The position numbers and the translations under genes were made by a program. Below, one piece after another: positions 1-8,670 of a DNA stretch of 64,000 nucleotides. Under the pieces are notes generated by a model that was not told the origin of the DNA, made no database searches, and was given only the letters and a program-made list of their open reading frames with translations. The stretch lies in contig NC_017586.1 of the NCBI RefSeq assembly GCF_000240165.1, forward strand, positions 5,407,228-5,471,227, in the 5' to 3' direction. The DNA is from Streptantibioticus cattleyicolor NRRL 8057 = DSM 46488. Its GTDB lineage: Bacteria; Actinomycetota; Actinomycetes; Streptomycetales; Streptomycetaceae. The first letter of the stretch is position 1. Each line of letters opens with the position of its first letter.

Positions 1-9
1 GAACTGACC

Positions 10-837
10 ATGCGCGCACGGACAACGGCCGCCCTGACGGCCGCCGCCGCGGTCACCGTACTGGCCACCGCGGGGCCCGCCCTCGCGGACGCCACACCCA
101 CCCCGTCCGCCTCCGCCTCGGCCGGCGGCGACACCACGGTCACCACCGCCGGCACCTCGTTCCTGACCGCCACCACCATCCGCCCCGGCCAGCACGCCGA
201 ACTGGCCGCCTCCACCGGCGACTACCTGTACTGGTCGTTCGCCGCCGCGGCCGGGCAGACCGACCACGTCACGGTGGACATCACCCTGCCCCCGGCCGCC
301 GACCGGCACGGCGAGGCCACCTGGACCGTCGAGGTCTTCGACGGGCTCCGCCGCCGCCAGGCGTGCGCGGCCGGCGCGCAGACCGTCACCGCCGACACCG
401 GCGACCAGTCGGTGGCGCTGGACTGCACCTTGCGGCAGATCCGCTCGTGGGCCGAGCCGTGGTCCGGCGACCCACTGCCCGGCACGTACTACCTGCGCGT
501 CTCCGCCACCGACCTGCCCGAGCAGGACCTCGGCCTCGCGGTACGCGCCCAGGTACGGCTCACCGCGAAGAACGGCGACGGGCAGCCGGACGGCGCCTCG
601 CTGAAGGAGCCGTTGTCACCGGCGGTCAACGCCGGTGCCACGGTGGCCCCGGACACCGCGGTCTCCGCGGCCCCCTCCGCCGCCGCCTCGGCGCCCAAGC
701 CGGTGGCTCAGGCCAAGGGGTGGTTCGCCTCGCTGTCCACCCGGTGGCTGTGGACCGCGGCCGGCGGGGTGCTCGCCGCGCTCGCCGGGGTGGGCGGCTA
801 CACCCTCACCCGCCACCCGCGCCGCTGGTTCTCCTGA
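10..837 (+). CDS. Secreted, membrane-anchored protein of unknown function
   Basis: The 275-residue product starts with a clear Sec signal peptide (Arg-rich start, Ala/Val core, cleavage likely after ALA near residue 27). A Ser/Thr/Ala-rich linker leads to a beta-rich domain at about residues 45-185, which contains two Cys that could pair. A Pro/Ala-rich spacer follows, then one C-terminal membrane helix (about residues 243-265) and a short basic tail. The protein should therefore sit on the outer face of the membrane with its tail inside. I do not recognise a catalytic motif. The upstream partner gene, if there is one, lies outside the window. It ends in a strong hairpin shared with the convergent next gene. 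Confidence 0.8.
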   Translation: MRARTTAALTAAAAVTVLATAGPALADATPTPSASASAGGDTTVTTAGTSFLTATTIRPGQHAELAASTGDYLYWSFAAAAGQTDHVTVDITLPPAADRHGEATWTVEVFDGLRRRQACAAGAQTVTADTGDQSVALDCTLRQIRSWAEPWSGDPLPGTYYLRVSATDLPEQDLGLAVRAQVRLTAKNGDGQPDGASLKEPLSPAVNAGATVAPDTAVSAAPSAAASAPKPVAQAKGWFASLSTRWLWTAAGGVLAALAGVGGYTLTRHPRRWFS

Positions 838-842
838 ACCCC

Positions 843-874
843 GGCCGGGCCGCCCACCACCGGGCGGCCCGGCC
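843..874. terminator. Bidirectional hairpin between convergent genes
   Basis: Perfect 13-bp inverted repeat (arms 843-855 and 862-874, GGCCGGGCCGCCC type) with a 6-nt loop. It lies exactly between the stops of two convergent genes (837 and 877). There is no U tract, as is usual for high-GC actinomycete terminators. Confidence 0.75.
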
Positions 875-876
875 CC

Positions 877-1311
877 TCACCCCTCGACCACGCCGTCCAC
901 GTACACCCAGGCGCCCTCGTGGCGGCTGAAGCGGCTGTTCTCCCGCATCTCGCCACGGCGCCCCCGCTCGGTGTACTCGGCGCGGAACTCCACCGTGCCC
1001 TCGGTGTGGAACGCGCTGCCGCCGGTGGTGCCCAGGATCTCCAGCCGCGTCCAGCGCACCCCCGGGGCCGGCTCCACCGCCGGCGGCCGGGTGTCCGGAT
1101 GCCAACTGCGCAGCAGATACGCCTCGTCGCCCACCGCGAACGCGCTGAACCGCGAACGCATCAACTCCTCCGCGGTGGCCGCCCGCGCCGCCCCGCTGTG
1201 CAGCCGCCCGCAGCACCCCGGATACCCGGCACCGCTGCCGCACGGGCACGACGCCGGGGCCGGCGCCGCCGCCGGGCGGGACGGTCTCGGTCGGGAGGTT
1301 CTCTTGCCCAT
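877..1311 (-). CDS. YchJ/UPF0225-family SEC-C protein
   Basis: 144 residues. After a basic, Pro/Ala-rich start comes the Cys-rich signature C-P-C-G-S-G ... Y-P-x-C-C-G-x-L-H (about residues 22-37), the zinc-binding SEC-C-like motif that opens the YchJ family. The conserved M-R-S-R-F-S-A-F segment and the NTF2-like fold region (R-W-T-R-L-E-I, V-E-F-x-A) follow. Family members are near 130-160 residues, so this copy is full length. Their function is unknown. The start is ATG with only a weak ribosome site. Confidence 0.85.
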   Translation of the reverse strand: MGKRTSRPRPSRPAAAPAPASCPCGSGAGYPGCCGRLHSGAARAATAEELMRSRFSAFAVGDEAYLLRSWHPDTRPPAVEPAPGVRWTRLEILGTTGGSAFHTEGTVEFRAEYTERGRRGEMRENSRFSRHEGAWVYVDGVVEG

Positions 1312-1371
1312 GCGTCCATTGTGGGGTCCGGTCTCGCGGCGGCCGGGCCCGGGATGACGGCACGGCGTGGG

Positions 1372-2394
1372 TCACAGGTCCCGGTGGGTCACCAGGTCGG
1401 CGATGAGGTCCAGTGCGCGGGCGCCGGTGGGGGAGGGGCGGGCGGCGGACAGTTCGGTGCGGGCGAGTTCGCGGCGGCGGAGCGCTTCCCGGTGCGCCCA
1501 GTCGCCACCGCCGGCTTCCCGTACCAGGCGGGCGGCTTCGGGGATCCGCGGTTCGGCGAGGGGACCGCGGCCCCGGTACAGCTCGCCGAGGCGGTCGGCG
1601 GCCGGGGTGCCGGCGGTGAGGGCGGCGACCACCGGCAGCGTCTTCTTGCGCCGCCGCAGGTCGGCCCCGGACGCCTTGCCGGTCACCGCCGGGTCGCCCC
1701 AGATGCCCAGCAGGTCGTCGACGAGCTGGAAGGCGAGGCCCAGGTGGTGGCCGAAGCGGCGCAGCGCGGCGACGCGTGCCGGCTCCGCGCCGGCCGCCAG
1801 CGCCCCGAGCGCGCCCGCCGCCGCCAGCAGCGACGCCGTCTTGCCGGCGGCCATCGCCACGCACTCCGCCAGCCCCACGTCGTCGCGCCCTTCGAAGGTC
1901 AGGTCCGCGCTCTGCCCGGCCACCAACGCCCGCAGCGCGTCGCTCAGCTCCCGCGCCGCCGGATACCCGCCGGCCACCAGGTCCCACGCCGCCGCCAGCA
2001 TCGCGTCCCCCGCCGACACCGCCCGCCGGGCGCCGAAGACCGACCACGCGGTGGCCCGGCCGCGCCGGGTACGGTCGCCGTCCATCACGTCGTCGTGGAC
2101 CACCGAGAAGTTGTGCACCAGCTCCACGGCCGCCGCCACCGGCACCGCCTCCGACACCCGCCCGCCCAGCGCCCGCGCCCCCGACAGCACCAGCGCGCCC
2201 CGGATGCCCTTGCCCCAGCCCACCTGAGTGGCCCGCCCCGCCTCGTCCCACCAGCCGAAGTGGTAACCGGCCACCGTACGCACCGGCGCCGCGAACCGGG
2301 CCACCGCGGCGCGCAGCTCCGGCTCGGTGAGCCGCCGCGCCCACCGCAGCAGCTCCCACGCCTCGTCGTTCGCACTCCCCGTGGCCGCCGTCAA
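1372..2394 (-). CDS. Polyprenyl diphosphate synthase (trans-isoprenyl, GGPP-synthase type)
   Basis: 340 residues starting at a TTG preceded by GGAG. The first aspartate-rich motif D-D-V-M-D is at residues 101-105 (context V-V-H-D-D-V-M-D-G-D) and the second is F-Q-L-V-D-D-L-L-G-I-W-G-D, where the usual DDxxD is D-D-L-L-G, as in many actinomycete enzymes. The GKGIRGALVL segment is the substrate-binding region. The enzyme should condense isopentenyl diphosphate with allylic diphosphates to a C15-C20 chain. Chain length cannot be read safely. No terpene cyclase or carotenoid gene is adjacent. A squalene/phytoene-synthase-like gene lies 44 kb away in this window and could use its product, but that is only inference. 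Confidence 0.88.
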   Translation of the reverse strand: MTAATGSANDEAWELLRWARRLTEPELRAAVARFAAPVRTVAGYHFGWWDEAGRATQVGWGKGIRGALVLSGARALGGRVSEAVPVAAAVELVHNFSVVHDDVMDGDRTRRGRATAWSVFGARRAVSAGDAMLAAAWDLVAGGYPAARELSDALRALVAGQSADLTFEGRDDVGLAECVAMAAGKTASLLAAAGALGALAAGAEPARVAALRRFGHHLGLAFQLVDDLLGIWGDPAVTGKASGADLRRRKKTLPVVAALTAGTPAADRLGELYRGRGPLAEPRIPEAARLVREAGGGDWAHREALRRRELARTELSAARPSPTGARALDLIADLVTHRDL

Positions 2395-2537
2395 CGCTCC
2401 GTCCTCGCCGGTACACCGGACGGGCGGACCCGCCGTGCCGTCCGCGCCGTACGTTGCCGGTTACCCGGGCGCGGGCACCGCAAGCACGGCGGAAAACGGC
2501 TCGCGGGTCCCCCGGGCGGGCGCCGTAGAGTCGGGGC

Positions 2538-2939
2538 ATGGCAACAGAGGAAGGGACGACGGGCACCGTACGCGTCGACAGCTGGATCTGGTCGGTGCGC
2601 CTCACCAAGACCCGCTCGCTGGCCGCTGCGGCCTGCCGGGCCGGCCACGTCCGCGTCAACGGGGAACGGGTCAAGCCCGCGCAGCCGGTGCGCGTCGGCG
2701 ACGAGGTCCGCCTGTACCACGCCGGACGGGAACGGGTCGTGGTCGTCTCCCAGGTGCTCCGCAAGCGGGTCGGCGCCCCGGTGGCCGCCACGGCGTACGT
2801 CGACAACAGCCCGCCGCCCCCGCCCCGCGAGGAGACGCTCGCCGTCCCGGTGCGCGACCGCGGCGCCGGACGGCCCACCAAACGCGACCGCCGCGAGATC
2901 GAGCGGCTGCGCGGCCGGATGTTCCCCGGCGGCGTCTGA
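2538..2939 (+). CDS. S4-domain RNA-binding protein (Hsp15-like)
   Basis: 133 residues. The S4 fold occupies about residues 9-70 (V-D-S-W-I-W-S-V-R-L-T-K-T-R-S and the G-H-V-R-V-N-G-E-R-V-K-P hairpin), followed by a basic tail with P-T-K-R-D-R-R-E-I. This is the layout of the heat-shock ribosome-associated protein Hsp15/YrfH, which binds stalled 50S-peptidyl-tRNA. The stop overlaps the ATG of the following nucleotidyltransferase (TGATG at 2937-2941), so the two are probably translationally coupled. Confidence 0.88.
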   Translation: MATEEGTTGTVRVDSWIWSVRLTKTRSLAAAACRAGHVRVNGERVKPAQPVRVGDEVRLYHAGRERVVVVSQVLRKRVGAPVAATAYVDNSPPPPPREETLAVPVRDRGAGRPTKRDRREIERLRGRMFPGGV

Positions 2940-3709
2940 TGGCGGACGACGAGGCGTTCGCCCGGCGGGTCGCCGACCGCCTGGCCGGGCTGCCCGGGGT
3001 CACCGCGGTCGCCCTCGGCGGCTCCCGGGCCCTGGGTACCCAACGACCGGACAGCGACTGGGACTTCGCCGTCTACTACCGCGACGCCTTCGACCCGGAC
3101 GACCTGCGGGCGGTCGGCTGGCCCGGGCAGGTCTCGCCGGTCGGCGGCTGGGGCGGCGGCGTCTTCAACGGCGGCGCCTGGCTCGACGTCGACGGCCACC
3201 ACGTGGACGTGCACTACCGCGACCTCGCCGACGTCGAACACCAGTGGGCGCGCGCCCGGAGCGGTGACTTCGACGTCGAGCGGCTGCTGTTCCACCTGGC
3301 CGGCATCCCCACCTACCTGGTCGTCGGCGAACTCGCGGTCAACCGGGTGCTCCACGGCGAACTCCCGCGCCCCGGCTACCCGGACGAGCTGCGCCGCACC
3401 GCACCGCGCCGCTGGTGGTCCGACGCCCGGCTCACCCTCGGCTACGCCCGCGCCGCGCACGCCGCACGCGGCCACCTCACCGACTGCGCGGGCGCCGTCG
3501 CCACCGCCGCCTGCCAGGCCGCCCACGCGGTCCTCGCCGCCCGGGGCCGCTGGGTCACCAACGAGAAACGCCTGCTCGCCGACGCCGGACTGCGCGAGGT
3601 GGACGCCGTCCTCGCCGGCCGCACCGCCACCCCCGCATCGCTGACCGAGGCGCTGGACGAGGCGGAGGCGCTGCTGGAGACGGCGGTGGAGACGGCGACC
3701 CGGCGGTGA
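2939..3709 (+). CDS. Nucleotidyltransferase-domain protein (MNT/aminoglycoside type)
   Basis: 256 residues. The N-terminal polymerase-beta-like fold shows G-G-S-R-A-L-G-T followed by D-S-D-W-D (about residues 24-42), the G-S...D-x-D metal and nucleotide site. A third acidic position is offered by V-D-V-H (about residue 90). The remainder is helical. Such proteins adenylylate small molecules, antibiotics or toxins, and the substrate here is unknown. The ATG shares its first base with the stop of the S4 protein. The 3' end overlaps the convergent transporter gene by about 155 bp, which is unusual. Confidence 0.8.
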   Translation: MADDEAFARRVADRLAGLPGVTAVALGGSRALGTQRPDSDWDFAVYYRDAFDPDDLRAVGWPGQVSPVGGWGGGVFNGGAWLDVDGHHVDVHYRDLADVEHQWARARSGDFDVERLLFHLAGIPTYLVVGELAVNRVLHGELPRPGYPDELRRTAPRRWWSDARLTLGYARAAHAARGHLTDCAGAVATAACQAAHAVLAARGRWVTNEKRLLADAGLREVDAVLAGRTATPASLTEALDEAEALLETAVETATRR

Positions 3710-4523
3710 ACGGCCGGGCCCGACGCCGCCACCCCGCCGAGCCGGCCGCGGCCACCACCACCGCCAGCACCCCGGCCCACTGCGGCCCGGCCAGCCGCTG
3801 CCCCAGCGCCACCAGCCCCAGCAGCGCCCCGACGGCCGGCTCCAGCGCGCACAACACGGCGAACAGCCGCGGCGGCATCCGGCGCACCGCCAGCAACTGC
3901 AACGAGTACGGCAGCACACTGGCGACCACCGCCACCACGGCGGCCCGCGCCAGCACCCCCGGGTCCAGCAGCCGCGCGCCGGCCCGCACGACCCCGTACG
4001 GCAGGGACAGCAGCGCGGCCCAGGCGACCGCCAGCGCGAGCCCCTGACCGCCCGGCAGACACCCGGCGAGCCGGCGGCCGAGCAGGATGTACCCGGCCCA
4101 GCAGCCGCCCGCCAGCACCGCGCACCCCAGCCCCACCGGGTCCAGCCGCCCGCCGAAGCCACTGAGCGCCACCACCCCCGCCGCCGCCAGCGCCGCCCAC
4201 AACAGGTCCGCCGGGCGGCGTGAGCCGCACAGCGCGACGGCGAACGGACCGGCGAACTCCAGCGTCGTCGCCGCCCCCAGCGGGATCCGCGCCAACGCCT
4301 CGTAGTAGCCCAGGTGATGCGCGGCGAGCAGGGTCCCGGCGGCCACCACGACCAGCCCGCCGCCCGCCGTGGACGGACGCCCCGGCCGCCACACCGCGAC
4401 CAGCACCACGGCCGCGATCAGCAGCCGCAGCGCGACCATCCCGGCCGCGCCCACCACCGGGTACGCCCCGGCGGCCACCACCGCCCCGCCCTGCAACCCC
4501 AGCACACCCGCGACCACCAGCAC
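3555..4523 (-). CDS. EamA-family (DMT) transporter
   Basis: Ten predicted membrane helices in two EamA repeats, with the family signatures R-L-L-I-A-A-V-V-L-V and A-A-G-V-V-A-L-S-G-F-G-G. It resembles the RhtA-like actinomycete exporters of amino acids or metabolites. The start is not settled. A GTG at 4523 gives 322 residues, the first ATG is at 4682, and a strong GGAGGAGG lies at about 4560-4567 but is followed only by GTC-ATC codons, so the true start may be a rare one near 4556. After the last helix an unusual 45-residue Pro/Arg-rich tail runs antisense into the nucleotidyltransferase gene. Confidence 0.75.
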   Translation of the reverse strand: MLVVAGVLGLQGGAVVAAGAYPVVGAAGMVALRLLIAAVVLVAVWRPGRPSTAGGGLVVVAAGTLLAAHHLGYYEALARIPLGAATTLEFAGPFAVALCGSRRPADLLWAALAAAGVVALSGFGGRLDPVGLGCAVLAGGCWAGYILLGRRLAGCLPGGQGLALAVAWAALLSLPYGVVRAGARLLDPGVLARAAVVAVVASVLPYSLQLLAVRRMPPRLFAVLCALEPAVGALLGLVALGQRLAGPQWAGVLAVVVAAAGSAGWRRRARPFTAGSPSPPPSPAAPPPRPAPRSAMRGWRCGRRGRRPPRAVRRRRAGVSRW

Positions 4524-4763
4524 CGGCCCCGGAACACCGGTCGACCCCCGCCCGATGACCTCCTCCTCCCACCGCCACGTCGCCGGGAGCCTGGTAGCCT
4601 CCCTACGTCCACCACAACCGACGCGATCCGCAGCCGCCGGCCCGTCCACCAGGGCTGCGACGCGGGCTCGGGCCCGCCGCACGGCGGACCCCGGGGGCGG
4701 GGGATTCCGTACCGGCAGGGGGTGGGCGCGGCGTGGTCTTTTCCCGGGCTTTACCGGGCGGGG

Positions 4764-6209
4764 TCACCCCTTGACCACGCCGAGCGGTACGAGGCGGGCC
4801 ACCTTGCGGCACAGTCCCGCCCCCTCGGCGGCGGCCACCACCTCGTCGACGTCCTTGTACGCCTGCGGTGCCTCCTCGGCGAGGCCGCGCCAGGAGGAGG
4901 CGCGGACGGCGACGCCGTGGGCCTCCAGTTCGCCGCGGAGCCGGTGGCCGTCGATCTCGCGGGCCGCGCGGTGGCGGCTGCGGACGCGTCCGGCGCCGTG
5001 GCAGGTGGAATGCCACGCGTCCCCGTCGGCCACGCCGGTCAGCACGTAGGAGGCGGTGCCCATGGTGCCGGGGATCAGCACCGGCTGGCCCACCGCGGAC
5101 AGGTCCGCCGGCAGGTCGGGGTGGCCAGGCGGCAGCGCCCGGGTGGCGCCCTTGCGGTGGACGCACAGCAGGCGCGGGGCGGCGTCCTCGCCCACCGGGT
5201 GCCTCTCCAGCTTGGCCATGTTGTGCGAGATGTCGTAGACCAGGTCGAGCCCGCAGCCGACGCTCTCGGCGAAGGCCCGCCGGGCCGCCTCGGCGAGCAA
5301 CTGCCGGTTGGCGCGGGCGTAGTTGGCGGCGGCTGCCATCGCGGCCAGATACGCCCGGCCGGGCCCGGAGTCCACCGGGGCGCAGGCGAGCTGGCGATCG
5401 GGCACCTCGATGCCGTAGCGCGGCATGACCGGGTCCATCGCCCGCACGTGATCGGTGCAGATCTGGTGGCCCAGGCCGCGCGAACCGCAGTGGATCATCA
5501 CGCAGACCTGCCCCGGCGCCAGCCCCATCGCCCGCGCCGCCGCCGCGTCGTGCACCACGTCGACCGCCTGCACCTCCAGGAAGTGGTTGCCCGAACCGAG
5601 GCTGCCGACCTGGCCCAGCCCCCGGTCGACGGCGCGTTCGCCCACCTGGCCGGGGTCGGCGCCGGGCAGCGTGCCGCCGTCCTCGCAACGTTCCAGGTCG
5701 CGGGGGACACCGTGGCCGCGTTCCACCGCGTAACGGGCGCCGTGCGCCAGCACCTCGGCCAGCTCGGCGCGGCTGACGTGCCACACCCCGCCGCGTCCGG
5801 CGCCGCGCGGCACCCGCCGCCCGAGGCCGTCCATCAGCCGCTCCAGCCGCCGCCCGAGCCCGTCCCGGTCACACCCGGCGGCCAGCAGCCGCACCCCGCA
5901 GGAGATGTCGAACCCCACCCCGCCGGGGGAGACCACACCGCCCTCGGCGATGTCGGTGGCGGCGACCCCGCCGATCGGGAACCCGTACCCCCAGTGCACG
6001 TCGGGCATGGCGTAGGAGGCGGTGACGATGCCGGGCAGCGTGGCCACGTCGGCCACCTGCTGGAGCGCCTGGTCGCCGGAGGCCTCCGGCAGCAGCCTGC
6101 GGGTGGCGAAGACCACCCCCGGCACCCGCATCGCGCCACGGCGCGGGATGCGGTAGCGGAACGGTGTCTCGGCGACCGCCTCGGCCACCATGTGTTCGGC
6201 CGGCTTCAC
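4764..6209 (-). CDS. rtcB: RtcB-type RNA-splicing ligase
   Basis: 481 residues. It carries the RtcB core: G-F-P-I-G-G-V-A-A, the metal-binding [18 protein letters not shown] near residues 75-107, [18 protein letters not shown], and the C-terminal guanylylation region with H-R-K-G-A-T-R-A and P-G-T-M-G-T-A-S-Y. RtcB joins RNA 2',3'-cyclic-phosphate or 3'-phosphate ends to 5'-OH ends using GTP and Mn2+, in tRNA or rRNA repair. The start is GTG with a good GGAGG-type site. The archease gene lies 25 bp upstream on the same strand, so the pair is an operon. Confidence 0.95.
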   Translation of the reverse strand: MKPAEHMVAEAVAETPFRYRIPRRGAMRVPGVVFATRRLLPEASGDQALQQVADVATLPGIVTASYAMPDVHWGYGFPIGGVAATDIAEGGVVSPGGVGFDISCGVRLLAAGCDRDGLGRRLERLMDGLGRRVPRGAGRGGVWHVSRAELAEVLAHGARYAVERGHGVPRDLERCEDGGTLPGADPGQVGERAVDRGLGQVGSLGSGNHFLEVQAVDVVHDAAAARAMGLAPGQVCVMIHCGSRGLGHQICTDHVRAMDPVMPRYGIEVPDRQLACAPVDSGPGRAYLAAMAAAANYARANRQLLAEAARRAFAESVGCGLDLVYDISHNMAKLERHPVGEDAAPRLLCVHRKGATRALPPGHPDLPADLSAVGQPVLIPGTMGTASYVLTGVADGDAWHSTCHGAGRVRSRHRAAREIDGHRLRGELEAHGVAVRASSWRGLAEEAPQAYKDVDEVVAAAEGAGLCRKVARLVPLGVVKG

Positions 6210-6234
6210 GGGACCTCGCCTCCCTCGCCCCCGG

Positions 6235-6684
6235 TCACACGTCCAGCGTCACCGCGCACCGCCACCCCGAGGGGCCGCCGCCGAACTCCAGCCGGTGCCA
6301 GGTGACCGCCTTGGGTACGGCGCCGGTGACGGCCAGCGAGGCGGCGTCGGCCATGGCCAGCCGGACCCGCAGGCCCTCCGGCAGCCAGGTCACCTCGGTG
6401 GCCACCGGCACCTCGCCGGCGCTGTCGAGCCGGTAGACCACCTCGTCGAGCAGGGCGACCAGCCGGTCCTCGGCGCCCGCGCCGCCCAGCTCGACCAGGT
6501 GCTCGCGCGACGGACGGGCCCCGGCCGGGTCGGCGAACGCCTCGACGGTGGCGGCCACCGCCTCGGCCAGGCAGCCTTCCCGGGTCGGGGCCCATGCCTC
6601 GATCCGCAGGTCGGCGGTGTGCGGCAGCGCGCGGTGGCCGCGCTCCGCGCGGTCCCGGCCGGACGTGGGGTCCGCCGCCGTCAT
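6235..6684 (-). CDS. Archease, RtcB activator
   Basis: 149 residues, close to the family norm of 140-150. The archease signature is present: [10 protein letters not shown] near the N-terminus with its conserved Asp, [10 protein letters not shown] in the middle, and A-V-T-W-H-R-L-E with the terminal T-L-D-V, where the end Asp is a metal ligand. Archease speeds RtcB guanylylation and allows several turnovers. An alternative GTG start lies one codon upstream at 6687. The gene immediately precedes rtcB, so both should be made together. Confidence 0.93.
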   Translation of the reverse strand: MTAADPTSGRDRAERGHRALPHTADLRIEAWAPTREGCLAEAVAATVEAFADPAGARPSREHLVELGGAGAEDRLVALLDEVVYRLDSAGEVPVATEVTWLPEGLRVRLAMADAASLAVTGAVPKAVTWHRLEFGGGPSGWRCAVTLDV

Positions 6685-6806
6685 CACCGTGTGTCCGTTC
6701 CGTGTGCCCGTCCGGTGTCGTGTCCGTCCTCTGTGCCCGGTCGCCTGCCCGGCCGTGCCCGTTCCATCCGTGTTCCGTGGCGGGCCGGGCGCACGGCGGG
6801 CGCGGA

Positions 6807-7961
6807 TCAGGTGGTGTAGCCGGAGTTGAGGTCGACGTAGCCGGGTGTGAGGTCGCAGCCGTAGACGGTGAAGCCCGCGTCGCCGATGCCGAGGCCGACC
6901 CGGATCACCACCTCGGAGCCGGACAGGTAGCCACGGGCCGCCTCCAGGGCCGCGTCGTCGGGCTCCTGGGGGTACATCGGCAGGTCACCGTAGGCGATGG
7001 TGACCTTGGCCGGGTCGATGGACGGGTCGTCGTCGAGCTTGCCGATCGCCATGGCGACGCGTCCCCAGTTGGGGTCGGCGCCGTGCACCGAGGTCTTCAC
7101 CAGCGGGGAGTTGACGACCACCTTGGCCACCCGCTTGGCCTGGGCGGCGTCCCGGGCGCCGGTGACCCGCACCTCGATGAGCTTGGTGGCGCCCTCGCCG
7201 TCCGAGGCGATGTCCCGCACCAGCGTCAGCGCCCCCTGGTACAGCACCTCCTCGAAGCGCGCCGGGTCCACCGGTCCGGCCAGCCCGTTGGCGAAGACGG
7301 CGGCCGTGTCGCTGGTGGAGGTGTCGGTGTCGATGCTGAGCGCGTTGAACGTGCGGTCCATCACGCGGCGGAAGAGGGCGTCCAGCTCGGGCGCGGGCAC
7401 GTCGGCGTCGGTGAAGAAGAAGGTGAGCAGGGTGGCCATGTTGGGCTCGATCATGCCCACGCCCTTGGCGATGCCGACCAGGACCGCGTCGCCGCAGCGC
7501 AGCCGGACCACCTTGGGGCGGGTGTCGGTGGTCATGATCGCGGTGGCCGCGGCGTCGTAGTCGGCCGGGTCGAACGGCCAGGACAACTTGGCGATCCCGG
7601 CGCGGATGCCGTCCATCGGGTACGGGCGGCCGATCACCCCGGTGGAGCCGATCACGAGCTGTTCCGGCGCGATCCCGGCCTTCTCGGCGACCAGCCGCCG
7701 TACCTCGGCCGCGTCGGCCTCCCCGGTCGCGCCGGTGGCGACGTTGGCGTTGCGGGAGATCACCACCATGCCCCGGAAGTCCTGCGCGGCGGCCGACGCC
7801 CGGCTGAGCGTCACGCTCGGACCGGCGAACCGCGACCGCGTGAACACCGCGGCCGACACCGCGGGCACCTCCGACACCACCGCCGCGAAATCGTCGGCGT
7901 CGTCCTTCAGCCCCATGTTGGCCGTACAGGAGCGGAACCCTTGCGGCGCGAGCAGGCTCAT
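6807..7961 (-). CDS. argJ: Ornithine/glutamate N-acetyltransferase (ArgJ family, OAT2-like)
   Basis: 384 residues. ArgJ proteins self-cleave before a nucleophilic Thr; here the site is P-N-M-A-T-L-L with Thr177. Other family blocks are S-T-G-V-I-G, T-T-D-T-R-P-K, N-A-L-S-I-D-T-D-T-S-T-S-D and D-P-N-W-G-R. The enzyme moves acetyl groups between N-acetylornithine and glutamate. No other arginine gene is nearby, and in Streptomyces the biosynthetic argJ sits in an argCJBD-type cluster, so this may be a second copy. From memory, its sequence, including the C-terminal L-N-S-x-Y-T-T, resembles the OAT2 protein of the clavulanic acid cluster. A large inverted repeat lies just upstream. Confidence 0.88.
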   Translation of the reverse strand: MSLLAPQGFRSCTANMGLKDDADDFAAVVSEVPAVSAAVFTRSRFAGPSVTLSRASAAAQDFRGMVVISRNANVATGATGEADAAEVRRLVAEKAGIAPEQLVIGSTGVIGRPYPMDGIRAGIAKLSWPFDPADYDAAATAIMTTDTRPKVVRLRCGDAVLVGIAKGVGMIEPNMATLLTFFFTDADVPAPELDALFRRVMDRTFNALSIDTDTSTSDTAAVFANGLAGPVDPARFEEVLYQGALTLVRDIASDGEGATKLIEVRVTGARDAAQAKRVAKVVVNSPLVKTSVHGADPNWGRVAMAIGKLDDDPSIDPAKVTIAYGDLPMYPQEPDDAALEAARGYLSGSEVVIRVGLGIGDAGFTVYGCDLTPGYVDLNSGYTT

Positions 7962-8024
7962 CTGCGCTTCCCTTCCCGGTCGTTGCGTCGTCCCATCTCT
8001 CCGACGCGGCACCGCAGAACGGTA

Positions 8025-8060
8025 GCGCATATCCTTACTCCATTGCGCATGGATATGCGC
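8025..8060. promoter_or_regulatory. Inverted repeat upstream of argJ-like gene
   Basis: Arms GCGCATATCC (8025-8034) and GGATATGCGC (8051-8060) form a perfect 10-bp inverted repeat with a 16-nt spacer, which itself contains a third GCGCAT (8045-8050). It lies 64-100 bp upstream of the argJ-like start. It could be an operator, for example an ArgR-type box, but it does not clearly match the ARG-box consensus. Confidence 0.45.
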
Positions 8061-8112
8061 ATCCTCCCCCCGAACGGCCCCGCACCGCCGCCACGCCTCC
8101 GGTTCTGAGACG

Positions 8113-8670
8113 GTGGACCCATGCGTACGAACGATGGCGCCGGGCGGAGAGGACTCGGCCCCGGGGTGGCCGGGGGCGCCGGAGACCGGGCCGCCGACGG
8201 TTCCCGCGGCCCAGTCGCGGGGCGTGGCGCGGGCCGGGGCGCCGGGCATGCCGGGGATGCCGGCGTGCAAGCCGCCGGGGGCGCCCGGGCCGCGTGGGGG
8301 AGCGGACCCGAGGCGACCGGGGGTCGGGCCGCCTGGCGGGCGGATAACCGGACCGCCGGGGGCGCCGGGATCGCACGGGCCGCCGGGGGTGTCGGGGGTC
8401 GGGCGGCCGGGGGTTTCCGCGGCCTTGTCGCGAGCCGGGCCGCCGGGGGTTTCCGCCGCCCGGTCACCGGGCAGGCCGCACGCCGGGATGCCGGCGCACA
8501 AGCCTCCGGGGGCTCCGGGACCGCCCGGGCGACCGGCGATGCCGGCCCGCAAGCCTCCGGGGGCGCCGACGGGCAAGCCGCCGGGGGTGCCCCGGCCGCG
8601 CGGGGGCACCGGGGTGGGGGGCGGGGGCCTTGGCGGCGACGGGGGGCGTTGCGGCGGCGCCTCGCGCTGA
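8113..8670 (+). CDS. Possible collagen-like Gly-X-Y protein (frame choice uncertain)
   Basis: A GTG-started frame of 185 residues is dominated by collagen-like triplets such as G-A-P-G-M-P-G-M-P, G-P-P-G-A-P-G and K-P-P-G-A-P-G-P. The underlying DNA is a degenerate repeat with the core CCGCCGGGGGCGCC. Two other frames are also open: the in-frame upstream part of the histidine kinase (from ATG 8121) and an antisense frame. All keep mostly G/C third positions, so base use does not decide. No strong ribosome site precedes GTG 8113, and no signal peptide is evident. If translated, its stop overlaps the likely kinase TTG start (8649) by 22 bp, which would couple them. Confidence 0.3.
   Translation: MDPCVRTMAPGGEDSAPGWPGAPETGPPTVPAAQSRGVARAGAPGMPGMPACKPPGAPGPRGGADPRRPGVGPPGGRITGPPGAPGSHGPPGVSGVGRPGVSAALSRAGPPGVSAARSPGRPHAGMPAHKPPGAPGPPGRPAMPARKPPGAPTGKPPGVPRPRGGTGVGGGGLGGDGGRCGGASR

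Noticed and set aside
806-4162. Very long open frame (1118 codons) on the minus strand
   Set aside because: It crosses several genes with clear families in other frames and reads as Arg/Gly/Pro-rich low-complexity sequence; long shadow frames are normal at this G+C content.
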